From: Xanthomonas sp. SI
GTDB taxonomy: Bacteria > Pseudomonadota > Gammaproteobacteria > Xanthomonadales > Xanthomonadaceae
Length of the DNA stretch: 64,000 bases
Reading direction: 5' to 3'
Assembly (NCBI RefSeq): GCF_014236855.1
Contig: NZ_CP051261.1
Span: 3,472,001 to 3,536,000 of the forward strand
Shown one piece after another: positions 7,384-16,176 of the stretch (positions within the stretch are counted from its first letter, which is position 1; the number at the start of each line of letters is the position of its first letter). The translations under genes were made by a program, and so were the position numbers. The notes under the pieces were generated by a model, which saw only the letters and a program-made list of their open reading frames with translations, was not told where the DNA came from and searched no databases.

Positions 7384-10224
7384 TCAGAACCCCAACCGAT
7401 ACCGCAGCGACATCGCATGATCGTCGCCGCGCGGGCCGAAGCGCCGGTCGTAGCCGATGCCCAGCGCGCTGCTGCCCCAGCGCCGATCCAGGCTCGCGCC
7501 GAACAGCCCGCCCGAACGCGCCGGCTGCAGATCCACCAGCGGCGCCCAGGCGTCCACGCCGACGAAGCTGGCCTGGCGCTGCAGTCCTTGCGCGGCCAGG
7601 GTCTGTTGCCATTCGGCATAGCCCTGCAGCGACCAGCCGCGCCCGCCGTAGCTAGCACGCAGACCGGCCAACGCCTGGCTGCGCGAAGAGGACGCGGCCG
7701 CGGCCATCAGTCCGAAGCCGTCGCCGCCCTGCTCGCGGAAGCCGTCGCTGTCGATGCGACTGTAGTCGGCGCCGGCGTACGGGGTCAGCGACGCCTTGCC
7801 GCGCCCGAAGCGGTAGCCGACTTCGACGCTGCTGGACAGGAAGCGTCCGGCGTAGCGGCTGGACGCATCGGCGACGCTATCGCCGAGCAGCAGGCTGCGG
7901 TCGAGCTGGCGCCGGTACTGCCCGCTGCCCAGCTGCGCCAGCGCGTAGGCATTGCCGGCGACCGCACCGAGATAGGCCTGGCCCTGCACCTGGCGGTCGC
8001 GGCTGTGGTCCAGGCCGCCGTCGCCGCCACCGTCGGCGCGGCTCTCGCCGAAGGCGAAACCGGCCACGCCGTGCTCGCCCAGGCGCAGGTCCTGGCCCAT
8101 CATCCAGCCGTCGAGCTGGAACTGGCTGCCGGCGAAGCTGCCCTGCCCGGTGTCGCCCATGCGCTGGCTCCACGCGCCGATCGCACGCGGCTGCGCGACC
8201 AGGCTGTCGAAGCGGCCGGACAGCGCGCGCCGCTGCAGGTCGATGCTGTCGAAGGTCATCGCGGTAGCGGCCGCATGCGCTTCGCCGGACAGGCTGCGCA
8301 GCGTCGCCGCCGCAGCGGCCGCGCTTGGCGACTGCTGCACCGCGCCGGCCGCCTTCAGCAGCGACGCATCGACCGTCGCCGGATCCCGGCTCAGTTGCGA
8401 ATCAAGCTGCGCGAACGCCGCATCCACCCGCGTGGCGGAGGCGAGCGTGGCAGCGGTGATGCTGCCGAAACTCGCCGCCGTGGCGGTGACGCTCAGCGCC
8501 TGCACGGTGATCGAGGCGCTGGTGCTGTCGTAGGCCAGCGACGAGGTCAGGAACACGTTCGACGGCGTGGTCACCGAGGCGAACGTGCCGCTGAGTCCGC
8601 CGCTGGTTTCGAGCACCTTGTAGGCGGTGTTGTTGACCACGTAGTCGCGCTTGCCGAGCACGTACAGCGAGCCGCCCTGCAGCGTCGCCGTACCGGTCAC
8701 CGAGAGCTTGTCGCCGACCAGCAGCGCCAACCGGCCGTTGCTGTCCTGCACGTAGTTGCCGCTCAGGCTCAGCGCCGCGGCACCGACCTGGAAGGTGCCG
8801 GCATTGCTGACGTTGCCGCGCAGCGGCCCGGTACCGATGAAGGTGGCGCCGTTGCTGATCGTCACGTTGGAGCCGCCCAGGCTGGCCGCGCTGAGCGTAC
8901 CGGCCTGCACCTGGGTCGTGCCGCTGTAGCTGTTCTGGGTGCCGCTCAGGGTCAAGGTGCCGCTGCCCTGCTTGATCAGGCCGCCGCTGCCGGCGATGTC
9001 GTTGGCCCAGGTCGAGCTGCCGCTGAACGACACGCTGACGTCGCCCCAGTCGAACCTGGCCGGCCCCAGCACCGCCTTGCCGACGTTGAGCAGACCGTAG
9101 CCGAAGGTGGCATCCACCCCGGGCGTGCCCAGGTCGGTGGCGGTGCCGAGCAGGGTCTGCCGCAGCAGGTCGTTGCTGAAGTAGGGAAACGCCTGCCACA
9201 CCAGCGCCGCGGCGCCGGAGACCAACGGCGCCGCGTACGAGGTGCCGCTGCCGTAGTAGTAGTCAGGATTGGCGGTGGCGGTGGTCGCCTTGGGATCGAC
9301 GAACACTTCCGTGCCCGGCGCCACCAGGCAGTAATGCATGGCCACGCCGCAGGCATTGGAATACGACTCCAGCTTGGTCCCGGTACTCGCATCCACCGCG
9401 GCCACCACCAGCCAGCCGCGCTCCAGGTCCGCCGCCGGACGGCTGCCGCCGGGGCCGGGCTGGCTGGGCAGCGCGGCGACGTCCGACGGATCGGCCTTGG
9501 CTTCGTTGCCGGCGGCGAACACCACCAGCCCGCCATTGCTCAGCACGAACGGGCGGTATTCGTTGGCGATGGCGTTGGTCGCGGTCGGATCGGTCCAGTA
9601 GATGCCGCCCCAGGAATTGTTCATCACCTTGACCCCGGCATTGATCAGGTCCTGGTGGACGGAGGCCAGGCCCAGCGCGCCGCTGGTCTGGTTGCCCTCG
9701 CCGCTGCCGTCGTCGTCGGGCGAGGTGTCGCTGATGATGCGCGCCGACACGATCTGCGCGCCGGGCGCGATGCCGCCGGGCCACGCGCCCACCGCCTTGC
9801 CCGCGGCCAGCTGCGCGACCGTGGTGCCGTGGCCGTCGACATCGTCGACGTTGACGTTGTTCTTGGCCGGATCGACATAGATCAGGTTGGACACCACGCG
9901 TCCGGCCAGGGCCGGGTGGTTGCGGTTCACGCCGGTGTCGACCACGCCGATGCGATAGCCGCTGCCGTCGTAGCCGGCGTTGTGCGCGGCCAGCGTGTTG
10001 GTCAGCGCCAGATGCGCGTCGAACGCCGGCTGCGGCGGTGGCGGCGAGGTCGGCGGCGAGGTGGGGGGAGAGGTCGGCGGCGGCGGCGGCGGGGGTGAGC
10101 TCGGCGGCGGCGAGGTCGGCGGCGGATCGCTGCGGGTCAGCCCGCCACCGCCGCCACCGCCGCACGAGGTCAACGCCATCGCCAGTGCGGTCGCCAGCAG
10201 CGACCGGGCCATCAACTTCCGCAT
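7384..10224 (-). CDS. Subtilisin-type serine protease autotransporter
   Basis: A 946-residue type Va autotransporter. The signal peptide ends in a lipobox-like LTSC (Cys21) followed by poly-Gly and a Pro/Ser/Thr linker (about 33-66). The S8 protease domain has Asp96 (VVDTG), His132 (DGHGT) and Ser329 (GTSYAAP), with NNSWGG and FAAGN between. A beta-helical passenger stem follows (GSGTLTLSGTQNSYSGTTQVQAGTL, the autotransporter-associated repeat), and the last 270 or so residues form the beta-barrel, ending in RYRLGF with a terminal Phe. It would be anchored in the outer membrane and degrade extracellular protein. GGAGAGAGATC precedes the ATG. All three catalytic residues are present, so it should be active. 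Whether Cys21 is really lipidated is uncertain. Confidence 0.93.
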   Translation of the reverse strand: MRKLMARSLLATALAMALTSCGGGGGGGLTRSDPPPTSPPPSSPPPPPPPTSPPTSPPTSPPPPQPAFDAHLALTNTLAAHNAGYDGSGYRIGVVDTGVNRNHPALAGRVVSNLIYVDPAKNNVNVDDVDGHGTTVAQLAAGKAVGAWPGGIAPGAQIVSARIISDTSPDDDGSGEGNQTSGALGLASVHQDLINAGVKVMNNSWGGIYWTDPTATNAIANEYRPFVLSNGGLVVFAAGNEAKADPSDVAALPSQPGPGGSRPAADLERGWLVVAAVDASTGTKLESYSNACGVAMHYCLVAPGTEVFVDPKATTATANPDYYYGSGTSYAAPLVSGAAALVWQAFPYFSNDLLRQTLLGTATDLGTPGVDATFGYGLLNVGKAVLGPARFDWGDVSVSFSGSSTWANDIAGSGGLIKQGSGTLTLSGTQNSYSGTTQVQAGTLSAASLGGSNVTISNGATFIGTGPLRGNVSNAGTFQVGAAALSLSGNYVQDSNGRLALLVGDKLSVTGTATLQGGSLYVLGKRDYVVNNTAYKVLETSGGLSGTFASVTTPSNVFLTSSLAYDSTSASITVQALSVTATAASFGSITAATLASATRVDAAFAQLDSQLSRDPATVDASLLKAAGAVQQSPSAAAAAATLRSLSGEAHAAATAMTFDSIDLQRRALSGRFDSLVAQPRAIGAWSQRMGDTGQGSFAGSQFQLDGWMMGQDLRLGEHGVAGFAFGESRADGGGDGGLDHSRDRQVQGQAYLGAVAGNAYALAQLGSGQYRRQLDRSLLLGDSVADASSRYAGRFLSSSVEVGYRFGRGKASLTPYAGADYSRIDSDGFREQGGDGFGLMAAAASSSRSQALAGLRASYGGRGWSLQGYAEWQQTLAAQGLQRQASFVGVDAWAPLVDLQPARSGGLFGASLDRRWGSSALGIGYDRRFGPRGDDHAMSLRYRLGF

Positions 10225-10429
10225 GATCTCTCTCCGAAGATAAGCACACCGGCCAAGTCGGCAGGCAACGTTGCGTTAGCGGCCGCAAACAGGCGGCCTG
10301 AATTGGCATGAATCTACACCGGAATCCACATCGACAATCTACGCCGCCACGATCCTGCCAACGCGCCGCGATTGGCAGAAGTCGCCCCGAGGCAGATAAT
10401 CGGCGACTAATCTTTCGTAAAGGTTTGCC

Positions 10430-11605
10430 ATGACCGAGATCGTCATCGCCGCGGCCAAGCGCACCGCCATCGGCGCCTTCCTGGGCCAGTTCAACGGCGT
10501 GCCCACGCCGGAACTCGGCGCCACGGCCATCCGCGCCGCGCTGGAGCAGTCCGGCATCCCCGCCGCCGACGTGTCGGAAGTGATCATGGGCTGTGTGCTG
10601 CCGGCCAACCTCGGCCAGGCGCCGGCGCGCCAGGCCGCGCGCGCCGCCGGCGTGCCCGACGCCACCGGCGCCACCACGATCAACAAGGTCTGCGGCTCGG
10701 GCATGAAGGCGATCATGCTCGGCCACGACCTGATCAAGGCCGGCTCGGCCAGCATCGTCGTCGCCGGCGGCATGGAATCGATGAGCAACGCCCCGCACCT
10801 GCTGCCGAATTCGCGCACCGGCAACCGCTACGGCAACTTCCAGGCGGTCGACCACATGGCCTGGGACGGCCTGACCAACCCCGACGACGGCCAGGCCATG
10901 GGCGTGTTCGGCGAGGCCACTGCGGAGAAGTTCGGCTTCAGCCGCCAGGACCAGGACGCCTACGCGATCGAGTCGGTGACGCGTGCGCAGGCCGCGCAGC
11001 GCGATGGCGCGTTCGACGCGGAGATCGTTCCGGTGCGCGTGGCCACCCGCAAGGGCGAGGCGGTGTTCGCCAGCGACGAGCAACCAGGCAAGTCCGACAT
11101 CGCCAAGATCCCCACGCTGAAACCGGCGTTCAAGAAGGATGGCACGGTCACCGCCGCCAGCTCCTCCAGCATCTCCGACGGCGCCGCCGCCACGGTACTG
11201 CTCAGCGCCAACGACGCGGCCCGCCGCGGCGTGGTGCCGCTGGCGCGGATCGCCGGCCACGCCACGTTCTCGCAGGCGCCGGAGTGGTTCACCACCGCTC
11301 CGGTCGGCGCGATCAAGAAGCTGCTCGAGCAGGTCGGCTGGAGCCTGGACCAGGTCGACCTGTTCGAAATCAACGAAGCCTTCGCGGTGGTGCCGATGGT
11401 GCCGATCAAGGAACTGGGACTGGACCCGGCCAAGGTCAACGTCAACGGCGGCGCCTGCGCGCTCGGCCATCCGATCGGCGCATCCGGCGCGCGGCTGGTG
11501 GTGACATTGCTAAACGCGTTGCGCACGCGCGGCGGACGCCGCGGAATCGCAACCCTGTGCATCGGCGGTGGCGAGGCGACAGCGGTCGCCATCGAATTGA
11601 TTTGA
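10430..11605 (+). CDS. Acetyl-CoA C-acetyltransferase (thiolase)
   Basis: A 391-residue thiolase, the usual length for biosynthetic or degradative acetyl-CoA acetyltransferases. The nucleophile is Cys88 (NKVCGSGMKA); His347 lies in GACALGHPIGASG and the second Cys377 in ATLCIGGGEA. MGCVLPANLGQAPARQAA and GGMESMSNAPHLL are also typical. It condenses two acetyl-CoA or cleaves acetoacetyl-CoA; the sequence looks closer to AtoB/PhbA than to FadA. No polyhydroxybutyrate or ketone-body genes are adjacent, so its pathway here is open. It is divergent from the autotransporter gene. Confidence 0.92.
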   Translation: MTEIVIAAAKRTAIGAFLGQFNGVPTPELGATAIRAALEQSGIPAADVSEVIMGCVLPANLGQAPARQAARAAGVPDATGATTINKVCGSGMKAIMLGHDLIKAGSASIVVAGGMESMSNAPHLLPNSRTGNRYGNFQAVDHMAWDGLTNPDDGQAMGVFGEATAEKFGFSRQDQDAYAIESVTRAQAAQRDGAFDAEIVPVRVATRKGEAVFASDEQPGKSDIAKIPTLKPAFKKDGTVTAASSSSISDGAAATVLLSANDAARRGVVPLARIAGHATFSQAPEWFTTAPVGAIKKLLEQVGWSLDQVDLFEINEAFAVVPMVPIKELGLDPAKVNVNGGACALGHPIGASGARLVVTLLNALRTRGGRRGIATLCIGGGEATAVAIELI

Positions 11606-11647
11606 TTGGAATTAACCCTTAAAACACAAAAATGAATGCGCGTGCGC

Positions 11648-11675
11648 TTGACAGCCGACTTTGGCTTGTCATCAT
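11648..11675 (+). promoter_or_regulatory. Likely sigma-70 promoter of the Ala-rich lipoprotein gene
   Basis: A perfect TTGACA (11648-11653) is followed after 16 bases by CATCAT (11670-11675), a four-of-six -10 box, in an unusually AT-rich gap. The gene starts at 11729, leaving a leader of about 45 bases. A slightly different spacing would give an even weaker -10. Confidence 0.45.
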
Positions 11676-11728
11676 GTTGAGGGCGCGCAATAGCGCGTTG
11701 CCTAACTAAACGACGAGGATAGACACAC

Positions 11729-12070
11729 ATGAGCATCAACAAGCTGCTGATCGCAATGGCCCTGGGCCTGGCCCTGGCCGCATGCTCGAAGCAGGAGCAG
11801 GCGCAGGACGCCGCTGCTTCGGCTAACGAAGCCGCCACCGACGCGCAGGCTGCTGCCGACCAGGCTTCGGCCGCCGGTGCCGCCACCGCCGATTCCGCCC
11901 AGGCTGCTGCCGACACGGCCGCTACCGCTGCCAACACCGCTGCCGACGCTTCGCAGGCCGCCGCCGCTGCCCCGACCGATGCCGCTGCCGACAAGGCTGC
12001 CGACACCGCCAAGGCTGCTGACGACACCGCCGACAAGGCCAAGGACGCTGCCGAAGAAGCCAAGAAGTAA
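11729..12070 (+). CDS. Ala-rich small lipoprotein
   Basis: A 113-residue protein. The signal peptide ends in the lipobox LAAC (Cys19), so it should be a lipoprotein. The rest is nearly all Ala, Asp, Lys, Thr and Gln in a long amphipathic helical pattern (repeats such as AAADQASAAGAATADS and ADKAADTAKAADDTADKAKD), likely a coiled coil. It starts with GACGAGGATAG about ten bases upstream and ends just before a strong terminator, so it is its own transcription unit. A second protein of the same kind lies at 15619-15978, on the far side of the HscC/J-protein pair. The role is unknown; abundant structural lipoproteins of this composition bridge or coat the envelope. Confidence 0.8.
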   Translation: MSINKLLIAMALGLALAACSKQEQAQDAAASANEAATDAQAAADQASAAGAATADSAQAAADTAATAANTAADASQAAAAAPTDAAADKAADTAKAADDTADKAKDAAEEAKK

Positions 12071-12100
12071 TAACTTCTCGCTTCAGGCACGTCTGAAGAA

Positions 12101-12125
12101 GCCGCTGGTTCGCCAGCGGCTTTTT
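12101..12125 (+). terminator. Strong rho-independent terminator
   Basis: GCCGCTGG (12101-12108), a UUCG-type tetraloop TTCG, and CCAGCGGC (12113-12120) are followed by TTTTT. This is a textbook terminator for the lipoprotein gene ending at 12070. Confidence 0.92.
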
Positions 12126-12280
12126 CTTTGCCCGCGATTCGCCCAAGCGCATGCGCGATACCGGCGCTGCCCGCTGCGCCAGGCTTTCGGCCGACGCTAT
12201 CATTGGCGAGCGCGAGCGCTTGGCCGGCGCCATCGGCGCTGTCACCTCCAGGCCGAATTTCTTTCGCAACGGACTTGCCA

Positions 12281-13969
12281 ATGATCGTCGGTATCGACCT
12301 CGGCACCACCCATTCGCTGATCGGCGCCTACTTCGAGCAAGGCAGCCGCTTGTTTCCCAACGCGCTCGGCGAGTTGCTGACCCCGTCGGTGGTCAGCGTC
12401 GACGACAGCGGCATCCTGGTCGGCCAGGCCGCGCGCGAACGCCTGGTCAGCCATCCGCAGCGCAGCGTGGCGGCGTTCAAGCGCTGGATGGGCAGCGACC
12501 GCGAAACCGTGCTGGGCGAGCATCGCTTCCGCCCGGAAGAACTGTCGGCGATGGTGCTGCGCTCGTTGCTGGCCGATGCCGAAGCCGCACTCGGCGAAAA
12601 AGTGCACGAGGCCGTCATCAGCGTGCCCGCGTATTTCTCCGATGCCCAGCGCAAGGCGACCCGCGCGGCCGGCGAACTGGCCGGCATCCGCGTCGAGCGG
12701 CTGATCAACGAACCCACCGCGGCTGCCCTCGCCTACGGCCTGCAGGAACGCCAGGGCCATGGCCGCTTCCTGGTGCTGGACCTGGGCGGCGGCACCTTCG
12801 ACGTGTCGATCCTGGAGATGTTCGAAGGCGTCATCGAGGTCCACGCCAGCGCCGGCGACAACTTCCTCGGCGGCGAGGATTTCCTGGAACTGCTGCTGCA
12901 GGCCTTCCTGGCCGACCATGCGCTCGCGCCGCAGGCGCTGAGCGTGCAGGAGAGCGGCCAGCTGCGGCGGCGGCTGGAAGCGGCCAAGCGCGCGCTGTCC
13001 AGCGGCCAGGAAGCGACCGTACAGATCGGCGTGGCCGGCCAGGCCTTGCACTGGACGCTGCACGAGGAACGCTTCAACCGCCTGGCCGAACCGCTGGTGC
13101 AGCGCATGCGCGCGCCACTGGAACGGGCGATGCGCGATGCGCGGCTGCAGCCGGCGCAGCTGGACGAGATCGTGCTGGTCGGCGGCGCGACGCGGATGCC
13201 GCTGGTCGCCAAGCTGGTCACGCGCATGTTCGGGCGGCTGCCGATGCGCCACATCAATCCCGACCAGGCGGTGGCGCTGGGCGCGGCGGTGGCGGCCGGG
13301 ATGAAGGCGCGCGATGCCGCGCTGGAAGAAGTGATCCTCACCGACGTGTGCCCGTATACGCTCGGTACCGAAGTCGCCGCGCGCGACGCGCACGGCCAGC
13401 TGCGCACCGGCCTGTTCCATCCGATCATCCAGCGCAACAGCACCGTGCCGATCAGCCGCGAGGACAGCTTCTACCCGGTCCACGACGAGCAGGAACACCT
13501 GGTGATCGATGTCTACCAGGGCGAGAGTCCGCTGGTGGCCAAGAACATCAAGCTCGGCGAACTGCGGGTGCCGCTGCCCAAACACCTGCCCACTGCCGAG
13601 AAAGGCGTCACCACCCGCTTCACCTACGACAACAACGGCCTGCTGCAGGTGGAAGTGACCGAGCACCACAGCGGCCTCAAGCACGAACTGATCCTGGAAC
13701 AGAATCCCGGCCTGCTCGGCACCGAACAGATCCGCGAACGGCTGGCCGCGTTGCAGGCGCTGAAGATCCATCCGCGCGAACAGCAGGACAACCTGAGCCT
13801 GCTGGCGCGCGCCGAACGCATGTACGAGGAATGCCTGGACCTGCGCGAACAGATCCAGGCCTGGATCGTCGCCTTCCGCGGCGCGCTCGACACCCAGGAC
13901 CTGCGCCTGATCGACGATCATCGCCGACAGCTCGGCGAGGCGCTGGACGCATTGGAGCGTCGCGCTTGA
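12281..13969 (+). CDS. hscC: Hsp70-family chaperone HscC
   Basis: A 562-residue Hsp70 homologue, close to the 556 residues of E. coli HscC (Hsc62) and shorter than DnaK. The ATPase domain shows VGIDLGTTHSLIGAY at the start, RKATRAAGELAGIRVERLINEPTAAALAYG, VLDLGGGTFDVSILEM and IVLVGGATRMPLVAKL. The substrate-binding domain follows from about residue 370 (LTDVCPYTLGTEV, YPVHDEQEHLVIDVYQGE), with a short lid, as in HscC. I start it at 12281, where family sequence begins; the open frame runs upstream to 12128 but has no matching residues. Its stop codon overlaps the TTG start of the J-like gene by four bases, implying translational coupling. In E. coli HscC works with the J-like proteins DjlB and DjlC. 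Confidence 0.92.
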   Translation: MIVGIDLGTTHSLIGAYFEQGSRLFPNALGELLTPSVVSVDDSGILVGQAARERLVSHPQRSVAAFKRWMGSDRETVLGEHRFRPEELSAMVLRSLLADAEAALGEKVHEAVISVPAYFSDAQRKATRAAGELAGIRVERLINEPTAAALAYGLQERQGHGRFLVLDLGGGTFDVSILEMFEGVIEVHASAGDNFLGGEDFLELLLQAFLADHALAPQALSVQESGQLRRRLEAAKRALSSGQEATVQIGVAGQALHWTLHEERFNRLAEPLVQRMRAPLERAMRDARLQPAQLDEIVLVGGATRMPLVAKLVTRMFGRLPMRHINPDQAVALGAAVAAGMKARDAALEEVILTDVCPYTLGTEVAARDAHGQLRTGLFHPIIQRNSTVPISREDSFYPVHDEQEHLVIDVYQGESPLVAKNIKLGELRVPLPKHLPTAEKGVTTRFTYDNNGLLQVEVTEHHSGLKHELILEQNPGLLGTEQIRERLAALQALKIHPREQQDNLSLLARAERMYEECLDLREQIQAWIVAFRGALDTQDLRLIDDHRRQLGEALDALERRA

Positions 13970-15528
13970 ACTGGGCGTTGCGGTGGCTGCAACTGCCGCC
14001 GGATGCCGACGAAACCGCGATCAAGCGCAGCTACGCCAAGCTGCTGCGCCAGCATCGCCCGGACACCGACCCGGAAGGTTTCCAGCAACTGCACGCGGCC
14101 TACCAGGCCGCGCTGGCCTGGGCGCGAGCGCGCGGCGACGATGCCGATGCCGATGCCGATGCCGATGCCGATGCCGACGAGGATATCGAAGAGGTTGAAG
14201 ACAACACTGCTCGTGCAGCTGCGCAGACCGCGACCGTTGCTGGCAACCTTGCCGCCAACGATGGCGACGGCGACGATCGGCGCGACGCGCAGTCGACTCC
14301 GGCAGCGGCGTCCGCCACGCACGGCGATTTCCTCGACAGCCACCGGCCACGCCCCGAGACCGAGGGTGAGGCCCCACACCCGACGCAGCACCCGCCGACG
14401 CCAGCGCCGCAGGTCGACGCGGCTACGCCGCCGCCGTGCGACCCCGAAGCGCTGTGCGACGATCTCCTCGCCGTGGCCACGCGCGCCGAGCCGCAGGCGC
14501 TGCAGCAGTGGCTGGAAGGTCAACCTACGCTGTGGTCGCTACGCGACAAGGCGCAGGTCGGCTGGCTGTTGAGCCATCGATTGCAGCAGCGACTGCCACC
14601 GATCCAGCGCGACAATTTCGCGATCCTGCTCGGCTTCTTCGGCCTGGACGACATCGCCGCCGGCCCTGCGGCGCAGGCCTTGCCGATGCTGCAGGAGCGC
14701 CTGCACCTGGCCTGGGAAATGCAGCCGGCAAACGCCGAGACGCTGGCTCGGCGGGTGTATCCCGCCACCGCCGACGAATATCGGGTGCCCGCGCTGATGC
14801 GCCAGCTGACCCGTCCGTTTGCGCTGCCGCAGGCGCTATGGGCGAGCTTGATGCCGGGGCGGCCGCTGGCGCTGCGCCGATTGCTGCTGCGCCTGGATCA
14901 GGGCCGTCTGCACACCCTGCCCGCACCGGTGGACCCGCAACAGATCGATTTCTGGATGAGCGCCAGCGAGGCCGGCTACCTGACCCGGGCGCGGCTGTTG
15001 GTCGGCCTGCTGCGTTGCGCCGCCACCGCGCTGCTGGTGGCCAGTGTGGTGCTGCTGGCGAGCGCCGCCAGCGCCTGGTCGCCGGATCCGGTGCCGATGA
15101 CCTTCGCGCTGGCGCGCAGCGGCCTGGCCGCCTTGGCGATCCTGGCGCTGTGGGCCGCGTGGCTGCTCGCCGGCACGCTGCTGCGCTGGCAGGGCGAAGC
15201 GGAGTCGGACACTCGTTCGCCGGCACCGCACTGGCTACGCTGGTCGTTCGTTCCGCTGCTGGCCGGTATCGGCCTGGGCGTGAGCGAGATCCCCGGACAG
15301 CAGCTGGCCGGCGGCGTCATCGCCACCATCGCGTTGTTCTTGTCGATGGTGCGGCTATGGCGGCGAAGCGGGCGCCCCTACCGCCCGAACAGCACCATTC
15401 TCTGGCTGGCCTTCCTGACCCCCAGCATGGCCCAGTCGATCCCGGTCCCGCTCAGCGCGGCACTGGCGCTGGGTTTGTGGACGTGGGATCTGCTGCGCCA
15501 CCATCGGCTGCGCCGGCGAAGTTCCTGA
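13966..15528 (+). CDS. Membrane J-like co-chaperone of HscC (DjlB/DjlC-like)
   Basis: A 520-residue protein starting with TTG at 13966, inside the hscC stop (TTGA overlap). Residues 1-48 are a J-like domain: WALRWLQLPPDADETAIKRSYAKLLRQHRPDTDPEGFQQLHAAYQAAL, with HRPD instead of the canonical HPD. After an acidic Asp-Ala run (encoded by 14140-14175) and a long disordered Pro/Thr/Ala spacer comes a helical domain (about 165-320) and about five hydrophobic segments from about residue 345 to 515 (for example CAATALLVASVVLLASAASA and LAGGVIATIALFLSMVRLW). Overall length and plan resemble E. coli DjlB/DjlC (about 480 residues). No in-frame ATG exists near the J-domain, so the TTG start is the best choice. 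It probably tethers HscC to the inner membrane. Confidence 0.8.
   Translation: MNWALRWLQLPPDADETAIKRSYAKLLRQHRPDTDPEGFQQLHAAYQAALAWARARGDDADADADADADADEDIEEVEDNTARAAAQTATVAGNLAANDGDGDDRRDAQSTPAAASATHGDFLDSHRPRPETEGEAPHPTQHPPTPAPQVDAATPPPCDPEALCDDLLAVATRAEPQALQQWLEGQPTLWSLRDKAQVGWLLSHRLQQRLPPIQRDNFAILLGFFGLDDIAAGPAAQALPMLQERLHLAWEMQPANAETLARRVYPATADEYRVPALMRQLTRPFALPQALWASLMPGRPLALRRLLLRLDQGRLHTLPAPVDPQQIDFWMSASEAGYLTRARLLVGLLRCAATALLVASVVLLASAASAWSPDPVPMTFALARSGLAALAILALWAAWLLAGTLLRWQGEAESDTRSPAPHWLRWSFVPLLAGIGLGVSEIPGQQLAGGVIATIALFLSMVRLWRRSGRPYRPNSTILWLAFLTPSMAQSIPVPLSAALALGLWTWDLLRHHRLRRRSS
14140..14175 (+). repeat. Six-copy GATGCC microsatellite in the J-like gene
   Basis: Six perfect tandem copies of GATGCC encode (Asp-Ala)6 just after the J-domain. 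Because the unit is six bases, copy changes alter the length of the acidic linker without a frameshift. Confidence 0.9.
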
Positions 15529-15618
15529 ACGCGAGCCGGTGGCGATCGCCGGCATTGACACCGGCTGCATGCGCGCCCGCCTAGGCTGCGCCGCATCAAC
15601 CCGCAATGGAGAACGCGC

Positions 15619-15978
15619 ATGAACAAGACCCCGATCGTGGCAGTGGCCCTGCTGGGCGCCCTGGCGCTGGCCGCCTGCCAAGGCCCGGAAGCGCAGCAAG
15701 CGCAGCGCGACGCCAAGGTGGCTGCGGAGCAGACCGGCGAAGCGGCCAAGGAAGCCGCCGACCAGGCCGCGCAGACCGGCCACGAAATCGCCACCGACGC
15801 CCGCGACGCGGCGCACCGCGCCGCCAACTCCGAGGCGGTGCAGGATGCCTCGGCCGCTGCCAAGGAAGCCGCGGCCGACGCCAGCGAGGCCACCGCCAGC
15901 GCGGCGCAGAAGCTCGCCGACAAGGCGCGCGAGAACGCCAACGAAGATCCGCACAACGGCGACAAAGAGAAGCATTGA
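15619..15978 (+). CDS. Second Ala-rich small lipoprotein
   Basis: A 119-residue protein with a signal peptide ending in the lipobox LAAC (Cys20), then a long charged Ala-rich helix (QAQRDAKVAAEQTGEAAKEA and similar heptad-like repeats) and a polar tail (NEDPHNGDKEKH). It is like the protein at 11729-12070 in signal peptide, lipobox, length and composition, so the two may be paralogues, although low-complexity sequence makes this hard to prove. It follows the J-like gene by 90 bp on the same strand. The start at 15619 is preceded by GGAGAACGCGC. Function unknown; some such proteins are stress- or desiccation-related. Confidence 0.78.
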   Translation: MNKTPIVAVALLGALALAACQGPEAQQAQRDAKVAAEQTGEAAKEAADQAAQTGHEIATDARDAAHRAANSEAVQDASAAAKEAAADASEATASAAQKLADKARENANEDPHNGDKEKH

Positions 15979-15988
15979 TCGCATTCGC

Positions 15989-16023
15989 CCGCCGCACTCG
16001 CGCATTGCGCACGAGTGCGGCGG
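15989..16023 (+). terminator. Perfect 12-bp hairpin after the lipoprotein gene
   Basis: CCGCCGCACTCG (15989-16000) pairs perfectly with CGAGTGCGGCGG (16012-16023) around an 11-base loop. It lies 11 bases after the stop. There is no T-run, so it may act as an RNA-stabilising or rho-assisted end rather than a classic terminator. Confidence 0.5.
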
Positions 16024-16176
16024 CTAGCGTGGCGGCGCCGCGAACCGCGCCGCCACGTCCCCAGTAAAACCGGCGTTGCTGCGCCGATGTCGCAACCCGG
16101 CCGCGCCGTGGCGTGACCTACGCCACCTTTTGCACGCGAGGGTTCTGCCGATCCGGTCCCTGGTTACAATTCCCCC

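Noticed and set aside
7417..10098. 893-residue plus-strand frame over the autotransporter
   Set aside because: Antisense shadow rich in Ala, Arg, His and Val; no domain, while the minus-strand protease has all motifs.
12151..13965. Extension of the J-like gene back over hscC
   Set aside because: The frame stays open by chance of GC; the upstream part is an Arg/Ala-rich shadow of hscC and has no J-family sequence.
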